Shown: positions 1-9,163, numbered from the stretch's first letter. The stretch is DNA of 64,000 nt from Wukongibacter sp050859025 (GCF_050859025.1 NZ_CP138200.1:186001-250000), one strand, 5' to 3'. The notes: generated by a model not told the origin, from the sequence alone. Program-made: numbers and translations.

Positions 1-1064
1 AAAAAGGATTTTCCTAAGCATTAAAAAGAAATATCATTTCTCTATCTAAATATATGATTAACTATATAGAACGTACTTATAAATCTACATTTTGATTTTT
101 TGAATAGCCAATGATTCAAGGCTTTTCAAGGAATCAAAATGTAAAAGATTTATTACGATTTCTATAGCTAGGTGAGTTAAGTTATATCAAAGATATTATA
201 TGAGCGAAGTACTAGGTATGTGAAAACTTGTGCTTATACTTTTAATGCACTTAGCATCTTTATAAAATACTTGTCGTAAATAAAGCGTCGAAAATAGAAA
301 ATTTCCTGGGAAATATATAGGATTTTTAGGGAAAATAGCAATTGTATAAGTATTTCAATGTACCATAGTATTTTCATATTAAATAACTTTAAAGCTTAAA
401 AAACTAAAAAAAGAGGTAGACATTTTCTTTAGGCTTCATTCAGACCTACTTGAAATTGTATCGATATCCATAGAATATATTTATAAATCTATATATTGCG
501 ATTTCTATAGAAATAAAAGACCAGTCTAATATTTTTAACATAAAATCTACACCTTAAAAATACATTGTTAAGAGTCTTTGGTTTTAAAATAAGGCACAAG
601 GATCTAATGTATTAAAGTAAATATATCAAAAGTTTTAAGGTGTACATGACTTATAGTCAGTTACTCCTCTAGAATATAAAGCTGCAATTGTGTTAATAAT
701 AGCATAATAATAGTAAGGTAAGGGGGGAGAGTTACTTTAGATTATAGAGATTACAGGCTGGGAGTAAGAGAAGTGTAGATTTATAAATGTATTCTATATA
801 TAATATTTGACATAGGGTTTTATTTAGTATAGACTAATGTGAGTTATAAGACAGTTCATAAAAATTCCTAATTAGATATAAAATATAAAGCCCTTTATTA
901 AATCCAGATTAGTCATATAAAATTTAAATTTCTACTAAGTCTTTTTTCTATATAAGACATTGAACAAATACTCTATAACTCAAGTATAAGTGTCTTAATA
1001 GCTGATAAAGACTTACATAGTAAAAACAGCCTAAATATTCTTAGAAGTTCTATGGATAAATGGG
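1..1064. other. Gene-poor AT-rich region upstream of yabE
   Basis: I see no convincing gene here. The stretch holds one full family A palindromic repeat (65-166) and two degenerate half copies of it (about 470-515 and 773-805). A small GGCT-GAA-AGCC hairpin lies near 1060, just before the yabE ribosome binding site. I could not match any known riboswitch class to the leader. Confidence 0.5.
65..166 (+). repeat. Family A palindromic MITE-like repeat, copy 1
   Basis: A 102-bp element with imperfect terminal inverted repeats of about 33 bp. It starts TATAGAACG.. and ends ..CGATTTCTATA; the ends read TATAGAA inward from both sides. The centre holds a smaller AGCC/GGCT hairpin. Near-identical copies lie at 3589-3690 (inverted), 13082-13184 and 52041-52142, with a deleted copy at 47451-47503. 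No coding potential is seen, so this looks like a non-autonomous miniature element. Confidence 0.8.
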
Positions 1065-1096
1065 CTGAAAGCCGTTATTTATAAGGAGGTATACTT

Positions 1097-2134
1097 ATGG
1101 GGCCATTTAATAAGCTTCGAAGTATGTTAGACACAAAAAAAATTATAATCATAGTGACAATTATGATTATATTAGCTATTATCTCAGTAGAGAATATATT
1201 TAGTAAAGAAATAACCATAAGAGATGAAGAGCAAGAGATAGTAATTAAAACCCTATCTTCAAAGATTGATAAAGCCCTTAAAAAGGCAGACATTACCCTG
1301 AGGGGACATGACCAGCTGAATATTGAGAAAGATACTAAGTTAGAGGATGGAATGACAATAGAGGTTAAAAGGGCCTTTGAAGTAAAGTTGAATTCAGATG
1401 GAAATGAGTTAGACATATTAACTGCCAACAATAGGGTCTCCGATATATTGAAGGAGTACAATATTACATTGGGAGAAAAAGATAGGACACAGCCTTCACT
1501 TGATGCAAAGATTGATCCAAAGGATACAATAGATATAATTAGAGTTAAAGAAGAAATTGTGAAGGAAACTGTAGATATTCCATATAGAACCGTTATTAAA
1601 TATAATAATGATATGGAAACAGGGCAGATAAAAAAGGTCAGTGAAGGACAGAATGGTAAAAAGGAAGTAGAATATAGGATAGTTTATGAAAATGGAATAG
1701 AAGCCATTAAAGAGGTAATAGGTGAAGATATAAAGAAGGAACCTGTAGATGAAATGATTGAGAAGGGTTCAGAAAAATATTTTGTTGCTTCTAGAGGAGA
1801 GGTTATAAGATATAAAAAAGTTATGATAATGTCAGCAACGGCATATGACTTATCCTATGAGAGCTGTGGTAAATATCCAGACCATCCTGAGTATGGAATT
1901 ACCCGTAGTGGAACCAGAGCAAGACCTGGAGTAGTGGCAGTAGATCCTAGAGTTATACCCCTAGGAACAAAGCTATACGTAGAGTATCTAGATGGTTCTA
2001 AGGACTATGGACTTGCATCGGCAGAGGATACGGGAGGGGCCATAAAAGGAAATAAAATTGACCTTTTTATGGAGGACCCAAAGGCTGTTTATAGATTTGG
2101 AAGAAGAAAAGTAAGGGTCTATATTCTTGATTAA
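1097..2134 (+). CDS. yabE: YabE-like cell-wall protein with DUF348, G5 and 3D domains
   Basis: This is a 345-residue membrane-anchored, Rpf-like cell-wall protein, probably a peptidoglycan hydrolase active outside the membrane. A single N-terminal membrane segment (about residues 15-32) is followed by two DUF348 repeats (about 40-80 and 97-135), a G5 domain (about 145-225) and a C-terminal 3D domain (about 245-345). The three conserved aspartates of the 3D fold are visible in VDPRVIPLG, AEDTGG and KIDLFM. AAGGAGG lies seven bases before the ATG. The order yabE-rnmV-rsmA is the arrangement known from Bacillus subtilis and many clostridia. Role and location are family knowledge; catalytic activity is inferred. 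Confidence 0.9.
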   Translation: MGPFNKLRSMLDTKKIIIIVTIMIILAIISVENIFSKEITIRDEEQEIVIKTLSSKIDKALKKADITLRGHDQLNIEKDTKLEDGMTIEVKRAFEVKLNSDGNELDILTANNRVSDILKEYNITLGEKDRTQPSLDAKIDPKDTIDIIRVKEEIVKETVDIPYRTVIKYNNDMETGQIKKVSEGQNGKKEVEYRIVYENGIEAIKEVIGEDIKKEPVDEMIEKGSEKYFVASRGEVIRYKKVMIMSATAYDLSYESCGKYPDHPEYGITRSGTRARPGVVAVDPRVIPLGTKLYVEYLDGSKDYGLASAEDTGGAIKGNKIDLFMEDPKAVYRFGRRKVRVYILD

Positions 2135-2160
2135 AAACCTAAAGGAGAAGAGTATTTTCT

Positions 2161-2694
2161 ATGATAATAAAAGAAGTAATAGTGGTAGAAGGAAGAGATG
2201 ATGTTTCAGCTGTAAAGAAAGCTGTTGATGCAGAAATAATTACTACACATGGTTTTGGAATAACTAAAGCAACTCTGAAAAGAATTAAGTTTGCAAAGGA
2301 GAGAAAGGGTGTAATAATCTTTACAGATCCAGACTCGGCTGGAGAGAGGATTAGAAAGACTATTGCCAACAAAATAGAAGGATGTAAGCACGCTTTTTTG
2401 CCTAGGGGCGAAGCCATAAAGGATGGAGATATAGGAATAGAAAATGCTACTCCAGAAAGTATCAGGGCAGCCCTTTTAAAGGTAAGAAGTGAAGTCCATG
2501 AAAAGAGGAAAGAATTTCAAAAAATTGATTTGATTATAAACGATCTAGAGGGCTCACAAAATGCTTCAAAGAGAAGAGATATATTAGGAAAGCTTCTTGG
2601 AATAGGCTATGGAAATTCAAAACAATTCTTAAATAGATTAAATAATTATGGTGTCACACGTGAAGAATTCGAAGATGCTCTAAAAAAAATATAG
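2161..2694 (+). CDS. rnmV: Ribonuclease M5
   Basis: RNase M5 makes the final cuts that mature 5S rRNA. The 177-residue product has an N-terminal TOPRIM domain with the acidic motif VVEGRDD (residues 8-14) and the second metal motif FTDPDSAGERIRK (about 57-69), followed by the DUF4093-type C-terminal region typical of the family. Length is normal. It sits 26 bp after yabE and 15 bp before rsmA, so co-transcription is likely. A ribosome binding site (AAAGGAG) precedes the ATG. Confidence 0.93.
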   Translation: MIIKEVIVVEGRDDVSAVKKAVDAEIITTHGFGITKATLKRIKFAKERKGVIIFTDPDSAGERIRKTIANKIEGCKHAFLPRGEAIKDGDIGIENATPESIRAALLKVRSEVHEKRKEFQKIDLIINDLEGSQNASKRRDILGKLLGIGYGNSKQFLNRLNNYGVTREEFEDALKKI

Positions 2695-2709
2695 TAAAGC
2701 AGGGATACA

Positions 2710-3573
2710 ATGGAAAAATTATCGTCGCCTAAAAGAACTAAAGAAATTGTAAATAAATACGGCTTTAGATTTTCGAAGAGCCTCGGTCAAAATTTTTTAA
2801 TAGATGAAAATATAATATATAAAATAATTAATGGTGCTGAGATAACTAAGGATGATACCATTATTGAAGTTGGACCCGGAATAGGTACACTTACACAGTA
2901 TCTTGCTGAAGAGGCAAAAAGGGTTTTAGCCATAGAGATAGACAAGAGTCTTATTCCAATACTAGGGGAAACCCTTAAGGATTATGGAAATACAGAAGTA
3001 ATAAATACGGATGTCTTAAAGGTTGATCTAAAGGAATTGGTTGAGACTAAATTGGATGGAGAAAGGGTTAAAGTGGTAGCAAATCTGCCATATTACGTTA
3101 CAACTCCTATCATAATGAAGTTTTTGGAGGAAGAGGTTCCCGTTAAGGACATAGTTGTAATGGTTCAAAAAGAAGTTGCCGATAGACTTAAGGCAAAGCC
3201 AAATACCAAGGATTATGGTTCCCTTTCCGTTGCTGTTCAATACTACTGTGAGCCAGAGATAGTTACAAGAGTTCCTAAAACAGTATTTATTCCAAATCCA
3301 AATGTAGAATCCACAGTAATACGTTTAAAAGTATTAGATAATCCACCGGTAGAGGTAACCGATAGGAAGGTTTTTCACAGCGTAGTAAGGGCATCCTTTG
3401 CCAAGAGGAGGAAAACTCTACTTAACTCATTATCATTTGGTAATTTAGGGATAGATAAGGAGCAAATTAAAGAGTGTCTAATGGCTTGTAGCATAGACCC
3501 TAAAAGAAGAGGAGAAAGCTTGACTATAGAAGAATTTGCGGCCCTTTCAAATACTATTAGTAAAATACTATAG
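2710..3573 (+). CDS. rsmA: 16S rRNA (adenine1518/1519-N6)-dimethyltransferase
   Basis: RsmA (KsgA) dimethylates two adjacent adenines in the 3'-terminal hairpin of 16S rRNA during small-subunit assembly, using S-adenosylmethionine. The 287-residue protein shows the SAM-binding motif EVGPGIGTLTQ (about residues 54-64), the acidic motif at the end of the second beta strand (AIEIDK) and the catalytic NLPYY motif (about 124-128). The C-terminal helical domain is complete. It is the last gene of the yabE-rnmV-rsmA cluster; a family A repeat and then an intrinsic terminator follow. Confidence 0.96.
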   Translation: MEKLSSPKRTKEIVNKYGFRFSKSLGQNFLIDENIIYKIINGAEITKDDTIIEVGPGIGTLTQYLAEEAKRVLAIEIDKSLIPILGETLKDYGNTEVINTDVLKVDLKELVETKLDGERVKVVANLPYYVTTPIIMKFLEEEVPVKDIVVMVQKEVADRLKAKPNTKDYGSLSVAVQYYCEPEIVTRVPKTVFIPNPNVESTVIRLKVLDNPPVEVTDRKVFHSVVRASFAKRRKTLLNSLSFGNLGIDKEQIKECLMACSIDPKRRGESLTIEEFAALSNTISKIL

Positions 3574-3588
3574 AAGCTAAACTGTAAA

Positions 3589-3690
3589 TATAGAAATCGT
3601 AATAAATCTTTTACATTTTGATTCATCGAAAAGCCTTGAATCATTGGCTATTCAAAAAATCAAAATGTAGATTTATAAGTACGTTCTATA
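3589..3690 (-). repeat. Family A palindromic repeat, copy 2 (inverted)
   Basis: A 102-bp copy in the opposite orientation to copy 1, starting TATAGAAATCG and ending CGTTCTATA, placed 15 bp after the rsmA stop codon. It lies inside the likely 3' untranslated region, upstream of the terminator at 3726-3755, so it would be transcribed and could fold into a long hairpin. Confidence 0.8.
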
Positions 3691-3725
3691 TAGTTAAAAA
3701 ATATAGCCTAAATTTTAGATGATTG

Positions 3726-3755
3726 AAGCTTAGAAGAAATTTCTAAGCTTTTTTT
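3726..3755 (+). terminator. Intrinsic terminator after rsmA
   Basis: A perfect 10-bp stem (AAGCTTAGAA / TTCTAAGCTT) with a short loop is followed by a run of seven T residues. It would end the yabE-rnmV-rsmA transcript. Confidence 0.9.
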
Positions 3756-3888
3756 GCTGTAAAAAAGTTTAGAAATGTAAAATTGCAGTTAAAAAAGGTC
3801 TTATCTCCTGATAAAAGTAAATTTTTCAAAAACAAATGTTACAATCAACAAATATGGACATAAACAAAGTAGAGAGGGGGGAGCTATT

Positions 3889-4428
3889 CTGGATAAGCTT
3901 TTTATCACATTATGTGAAAGATATCATTCAAAAATTTTAAAATATCTCTATTATTCCATAGGAAATATGGAAGATGCCAAAGATCTTACTCAAGAAGTAT
4001 TTGTTATTGTTTACAATCGTATAGAGGAATTGCAAGGTCATGAAAATATAGGTGGATTTATTTATCAGACAGCAAAATTTTTATCAGCTAATTTTAAGAG
4101 AAAAGCTTTTAAAAAGACTTTAAATGAAACCCCTATTAATATGGAAATTGGAAGTAAAGAGTCAGACTTATATGAAAAGATTACAATGATTTATGATAGT
4201 AAGATTGATGAAGGCAAGTATGTGAATAACGTATTATCACTATTGGCAGAAGAGAAGCAGCAGCTTTATAAGCTTTATTATGTTGAAAATAAAAGTTATA
4301 AAGAAATAGCAAAAATACTAAATGTCAATGAAGCAAGCTTGCGTATGAGATATGTACGATTAAGACGTGAAATAAAAAAATTAACACACCATGTAGCTGA
4401 AGAAAAATTTGTTGCAGATGAATATTAG
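3889..4428 (+). CDS. ECF-type RNA polymerase sigma factor, non-ATG start
   Basis: A small extracytoplasmic-function type sigma factor with region 2 (ILKYLYYSIGNMEDAKDLTQEVF) and a region 4 helix-turn-helix (YVENKSYKEIAKILNVNEASLRMRYVRLRREIKKL). The first in-frame ATG is at 3967, but 26 clearly homologous region-2 codons lie upstream of it in the same frame. No ATG, GTG or TTG precedes them. A strong GAGGGGGGAG ribosome binding site ends at 3882, just before ATT (3886) and CTG (3889); CTG has the better spacing and I chose it. The next gene, 57 bp downstream, is its likely anti-sigma partner. Start choice is inference; family assignment is firm. Confidence 0.8.
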   Translation: MDKLFITLCERYHSKILKYLYYSIGNMEDAKDLTQEVFVIVYNRIEELQGHENIGGFIYQTAKFLSANFKRKAFKKTLNETPINMEIGSKESDLYEKITMIYDSKIDEGKYVNNVLSLLAEEKQQLYKLYYVENKSYKEIAKILNVNEASLRMRYVRLRREIKKLTHHVAEEKFVADEY

Positions 4429-4485
4429 CTACATATATTAAGTGATTGGATAAGATCCCAATCATAATTAAAGGGAGGGTATTTA

Positions 4486-5349
4486 ATGAAAGAAAATTCA
4501 AAGAGTACTCCAGAAATTCAAAGCATAAATAGCAAAATTGATGATGCTATTGATAAGATGGATGTAGAAGAAGTTGAAAGACAACTTGCAAAACTATCGG
4601 AAGAAAGGCCATTATCCCATGTAATAGAGGATAGCAAGGTTTTTGCAAAGAGGATTATAAAACAAAATAGGAAAGGGGTTAATAATATGAGAAGGAGCAT
4701 GAACAAATCAGTAATCTTAGTAGCTTGTTTAGTACTAACTATAGGTGCAACAGTAGTCTATGGATCAGACTTGTTTAAAAAATTTATGTTTTACAATCAA
4801 AAAACAACAGTTGAAATAAGAACAAATCAAAATATAAGTCAAGGAGAGGCAGAGAGACTTGCAAAGGATGCAGAAGATGACTATAATTCTCCATCTTCAC
4901 AGGGTACAACCGAGAAGGCTGTGGAAAGAACTTTTTCTAGCATAGAGGAGGTTGAAGAGGCTACAGGTATAAAAATTATTTTACCCTCCTATATCCCAGA
5001 GGATTTCCAAATAGAAAAAGATATAAGCGTTTATAATACCTTAAATAATAATTATAATATCTATATTAATTATAGGTCAAAGGAAAAAGAGAATCGATTA
5101 CTAGGTGTGACAATCATAACACAAGATTTACTTGAAGATAGCACAGTTGTAACAGTAACAGATGCGGTTCATAAGGATGAGTATAAGACCCCGTCAGGTA
5201 CTAATTATTCGATATTGAAGGAAGACGAAGGGACTATTGCTACTACGGATATTAACAATATAAAATATGCTATAATCTTCATGGGAGTTAATGAAGAAGA
5301 AATGAATAGAGTGATTAATAGTGTTGATCTAAGTAGTTATATTGAATAG
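4486..5349 (+). CDS. DUF4367-type membrane protein, probable anti-sigma partner
   Basis: A 287-residue protein with an 80-residue charged cytoplasmic N-terminus, one membrane segment (about residues 74-92, SVILVACLVLTIGATVVYG) and an extracellular C-terminus (about 150-285) resembling DUF4367. Such proteins commonly follow an ECF sigma gene and are presumed to hold it inactive. The spacing (57 bp after the sigma gene) and the similar pair at 42135-43416 support this. No zinc-finger HxxxCxxC anti-sigma motif is visible. Regulatory function is inferred from context. Confidence 0.7.
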   Translation: MKENSKSTPEIQSINSKIDDAIDKMDVEEVERQLAKLSEERPLSHVIEDSKVFAKRIIKQNRKGVNNMRRSMNKSVILVACLVLTIGATVVYGSDLFKKFMFYNQKTTVEIRTNQNISQGEAERLAKDAEDDYNSPSSQGTTEKAVERTFSSIEEVEEATGIKIILPSYIPEDFQIEKDISVYNTLNNNYNIYINYRSKEKENRLLGVTIITQDLLEDSTVVTVTDAVHKDEYKTPSGTNYSILKEDEGTIATTDINNIKYAIIFMGVNEEEMNRVINSVDLSSYIE

Positions 5350-5485
5350 GACATTAAGATTAAATGGAATAGCTAAAGAGCAATTGACTAAATTAAAGTT
5401 AGAGCAGGGAGACATAATAGAGCTTGAAGTATTTAAAAATGATAAGGAACAAGAAACAGTATACTCTATGAAAAAAGGAAAATAA
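5342..5485 (+). pseudogene. Short coding-like remnant overlapping the DUF4367 gene end
   Basis: An in-frame stretch of 47 codons from a TTG at 5342 to the TAA at 5483-5485. It reads as plausible protein (LNGIAKEQLTKLKLEQGD, then an IIELEVF segment) but has no ribosome binding site or good start. It overlaps the last codons of the upstream gene in another frame. It may be the C-terminal remnant of a lost gene; I do not recognise the family. Confidence 0.3.
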
Positions 5486-5518
5486 TTTATCATAAAAAGC
5501 ACCTTAAATCAAGAGATT

Positions 5519-5546
5519 ACAGAGATGGAGTTAATGCCATCTCTGT
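5519..5546 (+). terminator. Hairpin, weak terminator
   Basis: ACAGAGATGG pairs with CCATCTCTGT across an 8-base loop. The downstream T content is low, so termination would be weak. It lies after the sigma/anti-sigma pair. Confidence 0.45.
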
Positions 5547-5728
5547 TGTCAAATAAAATAGATAAAATTACTAACAAAATTTTGCTTTTTAAAGTTCATA
5601 AGAAAAACAAATTATTATTGAAGTCTTTAAAATACAAGTTTGTGGCATAATTATGGACGCGCAATGACCCGTAGGAACATTGTTTGCCCTATTGACGATT
5701 TTGAAATATAATAGTATATAGAATGAAA

Positions 5729-5831
5729 TATAGAAATTTTAAGTAAAGCTATTAATTCATATATTCAAAATTATCGTTAAAGTTGAATATTTGGGTATGT
5801 ATAAATTAGACTTTACTATATGAAATCTATA
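5729..5831 (+). repeat. Family B palindromic repeat, degenerate copy
   Basis: A degraded member of family B (compare 7576-7679): it keeps TATAG at the left end, an ATGTATAAATTA core and CTATA at the right end, with many substitutions. It sits just upstream of gpmI and overlaps the region where its promoter should be. The bases before it (5547-5728) hold a CAATG/CATTG dyad near 5665-5690 and no gene that I can see. Confidence 0.5.
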
Positions 5832-5863
5832 TAATTAATGATTCGAATTGAAGGAGGACGAAA

Positions 5864-7423
5864 ATGAGAAAACCTACAGTGTTAATGATTTTAGATGGAT
5901 ATGGTATAAATGAAAGTGAATATGGTAATGCAGTTAAGAAAGCAAATACTCCAAATCTAGATAGCTATTTTGAAAAATATCCAAAGGTTAGTATTGAAGC
6001 AAGCGGATTAGCGGTTGGTCTTCCAGAGGGCCAAATGGGAAATTCTGAGGTAGGACACCTTAATATAGGGGCAGGAAGAATAGTATATCAAGACTTTACA
6101 CGTATAACTAAAGCTATCAAGGATGGAGATTTCTTTGAAAACTCAGTTTTTATAGAGGCTATGGAAAATGCTAAAAAAAATGATTCAGCACTTCATCTAT
6201 GGGGTCTGCTTTCAGACGGTGGAGTACACAGCCATATAACTCATCTCTATGCACTACTTGAGCTTGCTAAAAAACAAGGACTGTCAAAGGTATATGTACA
6301 TTGCTTCTTAGACGGTAGAGATGTACCGCCATCAAGTGCAATTAATTATATTAATGAATTAGAAGAAAAAATGAAGGACATTGGAGTAGGAAAAATTGCC
6401 ACAATTTCAGGAAGATACTATGCAATGGATCGTGATAAAAGATGGGAGAGAGTCAAATTAGCATATGATGCAATGGCCTTAGGGGAAGGAGTTAAGGCTG
6501 ATTCTTCAGTAGAGGCTATAGAAAAATCCTATGCTGAAGATGTAGTTGATGAATTTGTTAAGCCTACTGTGATCTTAAATCAAGGTAATCCTACAGCTGT
6601 AGTTTCAGAGAAGGATTCAATAATCATGTTTAACTTTAGACCAGATAGAGCTAGAGAAATAAGTAGGTCCTTTGTAGACCAAGAATTTGACGGATTTAAA
6701 AGAGCCAATGGATATTTCCCTGTACACTATGTATGTATGACTCAATATGATGCAAGTCTTCCAAAGGTTAGTCTAGCATATCCACCACAGGTGTTAACAA
6801 ATACACTTGGGGAATATATATCAAAAGAAGGTTTAAAGCAGCTTCGTATAGCTGAGACTGAAAAATATGCCCATGTAACCTTCTTCTTTAATGGCGGAGT
6901 TGAAGAAGAAAATGAAGGAGAAAATAGGGTATTGATTCCCTCTCCAAGGGTAGCTACCTATGACATGCAGCCTGAAATGAGTGCTTACGAGGTGACAAAT
7001 AAGCTAATTGAAGAGTTAAATAAGGATATATATGACTTGATAATTATAAATTATGCAAATCCTGATATGGTAGGGCATACAGGAATTATGGAGGCGGCTA
7101 TAAAGGCAGTAGAAGTCGTTGATGAATGTGTTGGAAGAGTAGTAGAAAAAGTTATAGAAAAGAATGGACAGCTTATAATTACTGCTGACCACGGAAACTC
7201 CGATGAAATGTTAGATAAGGATGGAAATCCCATCACAAAACACTCTACAAATCCAGTTCCGCTTGTATTAATAAATGCCGCTAAGGAATATGAGTTGCAA
7301 GAAGGAAGATTAGCAGATATAGCCCCAACTCTGCTTCATCTTATGGATATTCCGAAGCCAGAAGAAATGACAGGCAGCTCTCTATTACTAGAACCTGCAT
7401 ATGCAACAGAAGAAACTGTATAA
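5864..7423 (+). CDS. gpmI: 2,3-bisphosphoglycerate-independent phosphoglycerate mutase
   Basis: The glycolytic enzyme that interconverts 3- and 2-phosphoglycerate, using two Mn ions and a phosphoserine intermediate. The 519-residue product shows the N-terminal metal site (ILDGYG), the catalytic serine S61 in GQMGNSEVGHLNIGAGR, the HSHITHL segment and the C-terminal metal motif TADHGNSDEM with the later KHSTNPVPL. Length is normal. A GGAGG site precedes the ATG. It is monocistronic here rather than joined to gapA-pgk-tpiA, and a strong terminator follows. Confidence 0.97.
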   Translation: MRKPTVLMILDGYGINESEYGNAVKKANTPNLDSYFEKYPKVSIEASGLAVGLPEGQMGNSEVGHLNIGAGRIVYQDFTRITKAIKDGDFFENSVFIEAMENAKKNDSALHLWGLLSDGGVHSHITHLYALLELAKKQGLSKVYVHCFLDGRDVPPSSAINYINELEEKMKDIGVGKIATISGRYYAMDRDKRWERVKLAYDAMALGEGVKADSSVEAIEKSYAEDVVDEFVKPTVILNQGNPTAVVSEKDSIIMFNFRPDRAREISRSFVDQEFDGFKRANGYFPVHYVCMTQYDASLPKVSLAYPPQVLTNTLGEYISKEGLKQLRIAETEKYAHVTFFFNGGVEEENEGENRVLIPSPRVATYDMQPEMSAYEVTNKLIEELNKDIYDLIIINYANPDMVGHTGIMEAAIKAVEVVDECVGRVVEKVIEKNGQLIITADHGNSDEMLDKDGNPITKHSTNPVPLVLINAAKEYELQEGRLADIAPTLLHLMDIPKPEEMTGSSLLLEPAYATEETV

Positions 7424-7443
7424 CTAGATCATTAGTGATATTA

Positions 7444-7491
7444 AAATCATGCTTTTTCGTAGATAACTCTGTGAGAAGGCATGATTTTTTT
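7444..7491 (+). terminator. Intrinsic terminator after gpmI
   Basis: AAATCATGC pairs with GCATGATTT around a 26-base loop, followed by seven Ts. It ends the gpmI transcript. Confidence 0.85.
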
Positions 7492-7575
7492 CGCCTAGAA
7501 GCCCAGCCAACATTGTAGGATTATCTTGACTATATAGTGAAAATCCTAGGGATTTGAAAACATTCACGTTGTATA

Positions 7576-7679
7576 TATAGGGATTCAAGTAGAGACTTTA
7601 ATTTATACATGTACAAAACTCCTAGAAACACTGAGTATTTGTACATGTATAAATTAAGCTCTACTATTTGAACCCTATA
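7576..7679 (+). repeat. Family B palindromic MITE-like repeat, copy 1
   Basis: A 104-bp element running TATAGGGATTC..GAACCCTATA. Long inverted arms share ACTTTAATTTATACATGTAC and its complement, and the centre is an ACTCC..TGAGT loop. Near-identical copies lie at 53966-54069 and, inverted, at 58702-58805. It has no ORF. As RNA or single-stranded DNA it would fold into one long hairpin. Confidence 0.8.
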
Positions 7680-7808
7680 CACAAAGCAAACTAAAACTTT
7701 TATGCATCGTTTGTCATTGACATAGAGTCTCTGTAGGTATGATTATTAGTCCTAAATGGATAACGAGAGAAAAAAAGGTTATTAAAGCCCCCTCAAAATT
7801 TTAGTGTT

Positions 7809-8141
7809 TCAAGCCTGATTCCATTTACTTATTAAATTAGATACTGTGCTATATGAAATAACTATGAAGAAAATGATTATATATAAATAGAAAATTCTGT
7901 CCTTTCCAATTAAATAACTAATGGCAAAAATACTTGCTATACCAAGACTTACAGTTATAAATGATTTCATTCTTAAAGATATGCTACTATCTTTAAGCCA
8001 TATTGGCAATCTAAGCAAAGTTACACAGTATATAAAGAAAAAAATAGATAAGTTAGTATCAAAACCAATAGCAATAGATGCAAGAGTGATTATCGAGATT
8101 ATACCTAGAGGCTTGAGCTCCTTGAGGAATTTGTTGTTCAT
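7809..8141 (-). CDS. Small integral membrane protein, unknown
   Basis: A 110-residue protein that is mostly hydrophobic, with three to four predicted membrane segments (about residues 12-30, 32-48, 60-78 and 84-102) and few charged residues. Reading along the minus strand, AAAGGG lies seven bases before the ATG. I do not recognise a family. It is a single gene facing away from gpmI, at the left edge of the accessory island. Confidence 0.55.
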   Translation of the reverse strand: MNNKFLKELKPLGIISIITLASIAIGFDTNLSIFFFIYCVTLLRLPIWLKDSSISLRMKSFITVSLGIASIFAISYLIGKDRIFYLYIIIFFIVISYSTVSNLISKWNQA

Positions 8142-8338
8142 AAGTATACCCTTTCTTTATTATTCAATATTTTTTATTTACATTATATCATAAACAAAAG
8201 CAAAATAACTAAATTTAATTATTTATGGAAATAATTAGTTGAAATATTTACTGTATTTTTCTATATTATAGATATGCTGTTAAAGGTTTATAGGTTTACG
8301 TTATTAACCTAAATAAATTAGAAAGGGGTTTTAAGAAC

Positions 8339-8968
8339 ATGAGAAAATTGAAGAACAGGCTATTGACATCTTTGCTAATCGTTAGTCTATTAGTAAGTGC
8401 TATTCCATTCAACGCATTTGCTAGTAAAGTTTCGACCTTTGAAACATATGTATCTAAAGAATTAGGTGTTACTTTGGAAAGAATTGTTGACGGTAACAAA
8501 GTTACTGTAAATGTCAAATCACCTGATGGAACACTTATTCATACACTTATGGATTATAATGAAAAAACTTATTTAGATGGAGCTGTAATTTCCGGAAGTA
8601 ATAATAGTAAAAAAATTGGATTTGATGTTGAGGAATTAAAGGCAGATTTAAAGACTGCTTCAGCATCTAGTAGTATTAGTTGGGGGTCATGGCAAACTAG
8701 CACAGTAGCAAAAGATGTAAAAACAGGTGGTCTTTCTACTGCTTTAGTAGCAGCTCTTATAGCATGGTGCCCATTAGGTGTAATTGCTACTATTGCTGCT
8801 GTTGTTGCTGGTTCCTATGATACACTTACAATTAAAGTCAAGATGAGATATGGAGAAGATGATGAATATCTATACTATCAAAGATATACATATTTCTATG
8901 GTGATGGTAACTTGATAAGAATTCCTGAAAATCCAGTTTATGATACTGGGAAAGAACCTTTAAATTAA
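8339..8968 (+). CDS. Secreted protein with a hydrophobic core, bacteriocin-like
   Basis: A 209-residue protein with a clear signal peptide (KNRLLTSLLIVSLLVSAIPFNAFA, cleavage after about residue 28). The mature part has a polar first half, then a glycine/alanine-rich hydrophobic stretch (about 138-160, VAALIAWCPLGVIATIAAVVAG) and a tyrosine-rich beta-like tail (YLYYQRYTYFYGDG). This layout recalls large geobacillin-26-like bacteriocin proteins, but I cannot confirm homology. AAAGGGG lies upstream of the ATG. It is followed by an IS231-like insertion and no obvious export gene. Confidence 0.55.
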   Translation: MRKLKNRLLTSLLIVSLLVSAIPFNAFASKVSTFETYVSKELGVTLERIVDGNKVTVNVKSPDGTLIHTLMDYNEKTYLDGAVISGSNNSKKIGFDVEELKADLKTASASSSISWGSWQTSTVAKDVKTGGLSTALVAALIAWCPLGVIATIAAVVAGSYDTLTIKVKMRYGEDDEYLYYQRYTYFYGDGNLIRIPENPVYDTGKEPLN

Positions 8969-9009
8969 ATTTGAATGAAGTCACCCAGCTTTGTAAGTTT
9001 GGCTTGAGA

Positions 9010-9040
9010 TCGGAGATGTTGGCTAGATCCCGACTATACT
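9010..9040. other. Intergenic dyad sharing a motif with the 11.7-kb RNA hairpin
   Basis: Contains TCGGAGATGTTGGC, the reverse complement of a motif inside the hairpin at 11679-11721, followed by a CCGACTAT motif also found there. It lies between the secreted-protein gene and IS copy 1. The function is unknown and the shared motif is short. Confidence 0.3.
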
Positions 9041-9163
9041 TTTTGATTTTGGGCAAATTATATTTAAAATAGGCGGACTTTATTGCAAGTGAACAATCTT
9101 TATTTTAAAGCTACATCTGGATTTTTTTCTATTGCAGTTTTTGCACGAATCGTTTCCGTACCC

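Noticed and set aside
1000..1096. A riboswitch (c-di-AMP type) upstream of yabE
   Set aside because: Such riboswitches often precede cell-wall hydrolase genes, but I could not find the conserved elements, only a small GGCT/AGCC hairpin.
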